In this document: in pieces, positions 6,131 to 7,187 of the stretch | Layout: the number at the start of each line of letters is the position of its first letter | Numbering within the stretch: position 1 is the first letter of the stretch | Assembly (NCBI GenBank): GCA_001799195.1 | Contig: MGSU01000224.1 | Span: 1-7,187 of the forward strand | DNA length: 7,187 nt | From: Deltaproteobacteria bacterium RIFOXYA12_FULL_61_11 | GTDB lineage: Bacteria > Bdellovibrionota_F > JAHFAK01 > YA12-FULL-61-11 | Direction of reading: 5' to 3' | Made by a program: the position numbers and the translations under genes | Notes under the pieces: model-generated | The model's input: only the letters and a program-made list of their open reading frames with translations | The model's database searches: none | Told to the model about the DNA's origin: nothing

Positions 6131-6988
6131 ATGAACAAGGTACTCTACGAGGTCCGAGACGGTGTGGCCGTCCTTACCGTGAACCGCCCCGAGGCGCTCA
6201 ACGCCCTTGATCTCGAGACCCACGCGGCCATCAAGGAGGCTGCGCTCCGCGCCGAGGGAGCTCGCGAAGTCGCCGGGATACTCCTGACCGGGGCGGGAGA
6301 GAAAGCCTTTGTCGCCGGCGCAGACATTAAAGAATTGGCCGCGGCTCGATCCGCAGACGACCTCGAACGTCTGTCCCTGTTCGGGCAAGACGTCTTTGCG
6401 ACGCTCGCCGCTCTGAAAAAACCGGTGTTGGCCGCGGTCAATGGGTTTGCCCTCGGCGGCGGCTTAGAGTTGGCCATGGCCTGTCATGACCGCGTCCTCT
6501 GTGAGAATGCGCTGCTCGGCCAACCCGAGGTCAATCTCGGTATCATCCCCGGGTACGGCGGCACCCAACGTCTGCCGCGGCTGGTGGGCTTCGAACGCGC
6601 CTGGTCCATGCTGCGCACCGGCCGGCCGATCAAAGCAGCGGAGAGTGCGGCTGCCGGGCTCGGCACGTTGCTGCCTCGCGAGGGCTTCCTCGATGCGGCC
6701 AAGACCAGACTCAAGGTTATGATCGACCACCGACCCCGGAGGCTCGAACCCGCACCCCTGCCCGTGCCGGAAATGCCACCCGAGCTGGAACTCGGCCACC
6801 TGAGCCGCAGTATTGATGCCCTGCTCCAGGCCGCTATCCTCGAAGGCCTCCGCCTGCCGCTCGAGCAGGGGCTTCGCCTCGAGGCCCGCTACTTCGGCGC
6901 CTGCCACGAGACTGAAGACCTGCACCTCGGGCTGCGCAATTTCCTCGAGCAAGGCCCCCGGCACCCGGCCCCGTTCGTCCACCGCTGA
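6131..6988 (+). CDS. Enoyl-CoA hydratase/isomerase (crotonase) family protein
   Basis: A protein of 285 residues with no signal peptide, so it acts in the cytoplasm. Family members typically hydrate trans-2-enoyl-CoA to 3-hydroxyacyl-CoA in fatty-acid breakdown and related routes. FVAGADIKEL (60-69) and NGFALGGGLELAMACH (104-119) supply the backbone of the oxyanion hole and the CoA-binding region. Glu113 and Glu133 (in QPEVNLGIIPGYGGTQRLPR) are 20 residues apart, the same spacing as the two catalytic glutamates of rat mitochondrial hydratase, so hydratase activity is likely. The protein is about 25 residues longer than the usual 255-260; the excess is a Pro-rich segment at about 201-222 before the C-terminal helices, which end in TEDLHLGLRNFLEQGPR. 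A similar linker occurs in some fused hydratase-dehydrogenase proteins, but no dehydrogenase follows here. AAGGA ends nine bases before the ATG, and the gene is 18 bases after the third lipoprotein. The true substrate cannot be read from sequence. Confidence 0.92.
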   Translation: MNKVLYEVRDGVAVLTVNRPEALNALDLETHAAIKEAALRAEGAREVAGILLTGAGEKAFVAGADIKELAAARSADDLERLSLFGQDVFATLAALKKPVLAAVNGFALGGGLELAMACHDRVLCENALLGQPEVNLGIIPGYGGTQRLPRLVGFERAWSMLRTGRPIKAAESAAAGLGTLLPREGFLDAAKTRLKVMIDHRPRRLEPAPLPVPEMPPELELGHLSRSIDALLQAAILEGLRLPLEQGLRLEARYFGACHETEDLHLGLRNFLEQGPRHPAPFVHR

Positions 6989-7005
6989 AACCGACCATCG
7001 CTCTT

Positions 7006-7096
7006 CCTTCCGTCCCCTTTTGTGCTTCGCCACGTCGCTGGGGAAGTCGTTGGGGGACGGGGAAGCCGCTGGGGGAAGCCACTGGGGGACGGAGGG
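7006..7096. repeat. REP-like element: G-rich direct repeats within an imperfect inverted repeat
   Basis: Four copies of a GYCRYTGGGG-type unit lie head to tail at 7034-7045, 7046-7064, 7065-7077 and 7078-7096; copies 2 and 4 carry an extra GGACGG-like segment. The 12 bases at 7006-7017 are the reverse complement of 7085-7096 with one mismatch. The placement after a gene end and the G-rich palindromic make-up fit a REP-type extragenic repeat, possibly spread by a REP-associated transposase, although no transposase is in the window. Confidence 0.5.
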
Positions 7097-7114
7097 TAAC
7101 TTCAACAGAGTGCG

Positions 7115-7138
7115 ACTTCTCCTCGACTTCTCCTCGAC
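7115..7138. repeat. 11-base tandem repeat
   Basis: The unit ACTTCTCCTCG occurs twice without a gap (7115-7125, 7126-7136), followed by the first two bases of a third copy. It lies just downstream of the REP-like cluster in the gene-free end of the window. Confidence 0.6.
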
Positions 7139-7187
7139 AACGAGAATGGTGGAAGACGTGTTGTCCAGTTCTGGAGCCCCTAGGCGG

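Noticed and set aside
7021-7138. CRISPR array
   Set aside because: The repeat units are short (11-19 bases), directly adjacent and degenerate, without regular spacers.
6989-7187. tRNA, terminator or start of another gene in the end region
   Set aside because: No cloverleaf, no hairpin followed by a T-run and no frame with a ribosome site could be found; only repeats are visible.

Overview
This GC-rich window, with dense, tightly spaced genes, comes from a Gram-negative (diderm) bacterium. An Omp85-type outer-membrane barrel protein with a POTRA domain and three consecutive lipoproteins of the LPP20 type are hard to explain without an outer membrane. The combination of HDOD protein, SH3-M48 protease and LPP20 lipoproteins fits the former Deltaproteobacteria (Myxococcota, Desulfobacterota, Bdellovibrionota or neighbouring candidate phyla). 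That placement is an inference; no marker gene is present.

Layout. The minus strand carries two genes read toward position 1: an HDOD-domain protein (711-1838) and, 11 bases after its stop, the N-terminal part of an Omp85/TamA-like protein (1-699) that runs off the window edge. The Omp85 gene appears to use a TTG start. A 179-base divergent intergenic region (1839-2017) separates these from a plus-strand series: a secreted SH3-M48 metalloprotease (2018-3271), a large three-part LPP20 lipoprotein (3314-4882), a 105-base gap with a candidate sigma-70-type promoter and a perfect 6-bp G/C hairpin, a small LPP20-like lipoprotein (4988-5560), a third one (5576-6112), and an enoyl-CoA hydratase/isomerase family protein (6131-6988). 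The last 199 bases hold no gene but contain a cluster of G-rich direct repeats bounded by an imperfect inverted repeat, which looks like a REP-type element, plus a short 11-bp tandem repeat.

How it may work together. Five of the seven genes encode exported or outer-membrane proteins. The most interesting unit is the set formed by a periplasmic SH3-M48 protease and three divergent LPP20-type lipoproteins that share a P-x-W ... lfgvG ... A-x-x-A opening block. This arrangement suggests an outer-membrane lipoprotein complex with its own quality-control or processing protease, next to a divergently read Omp85 insertase-like protein. The complex is a hypothesis: the sequence shows the families and their adjacency, not the interaction. 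The crotonase at the end is closely spaced to the lipoproteins but metabolically unrelated.
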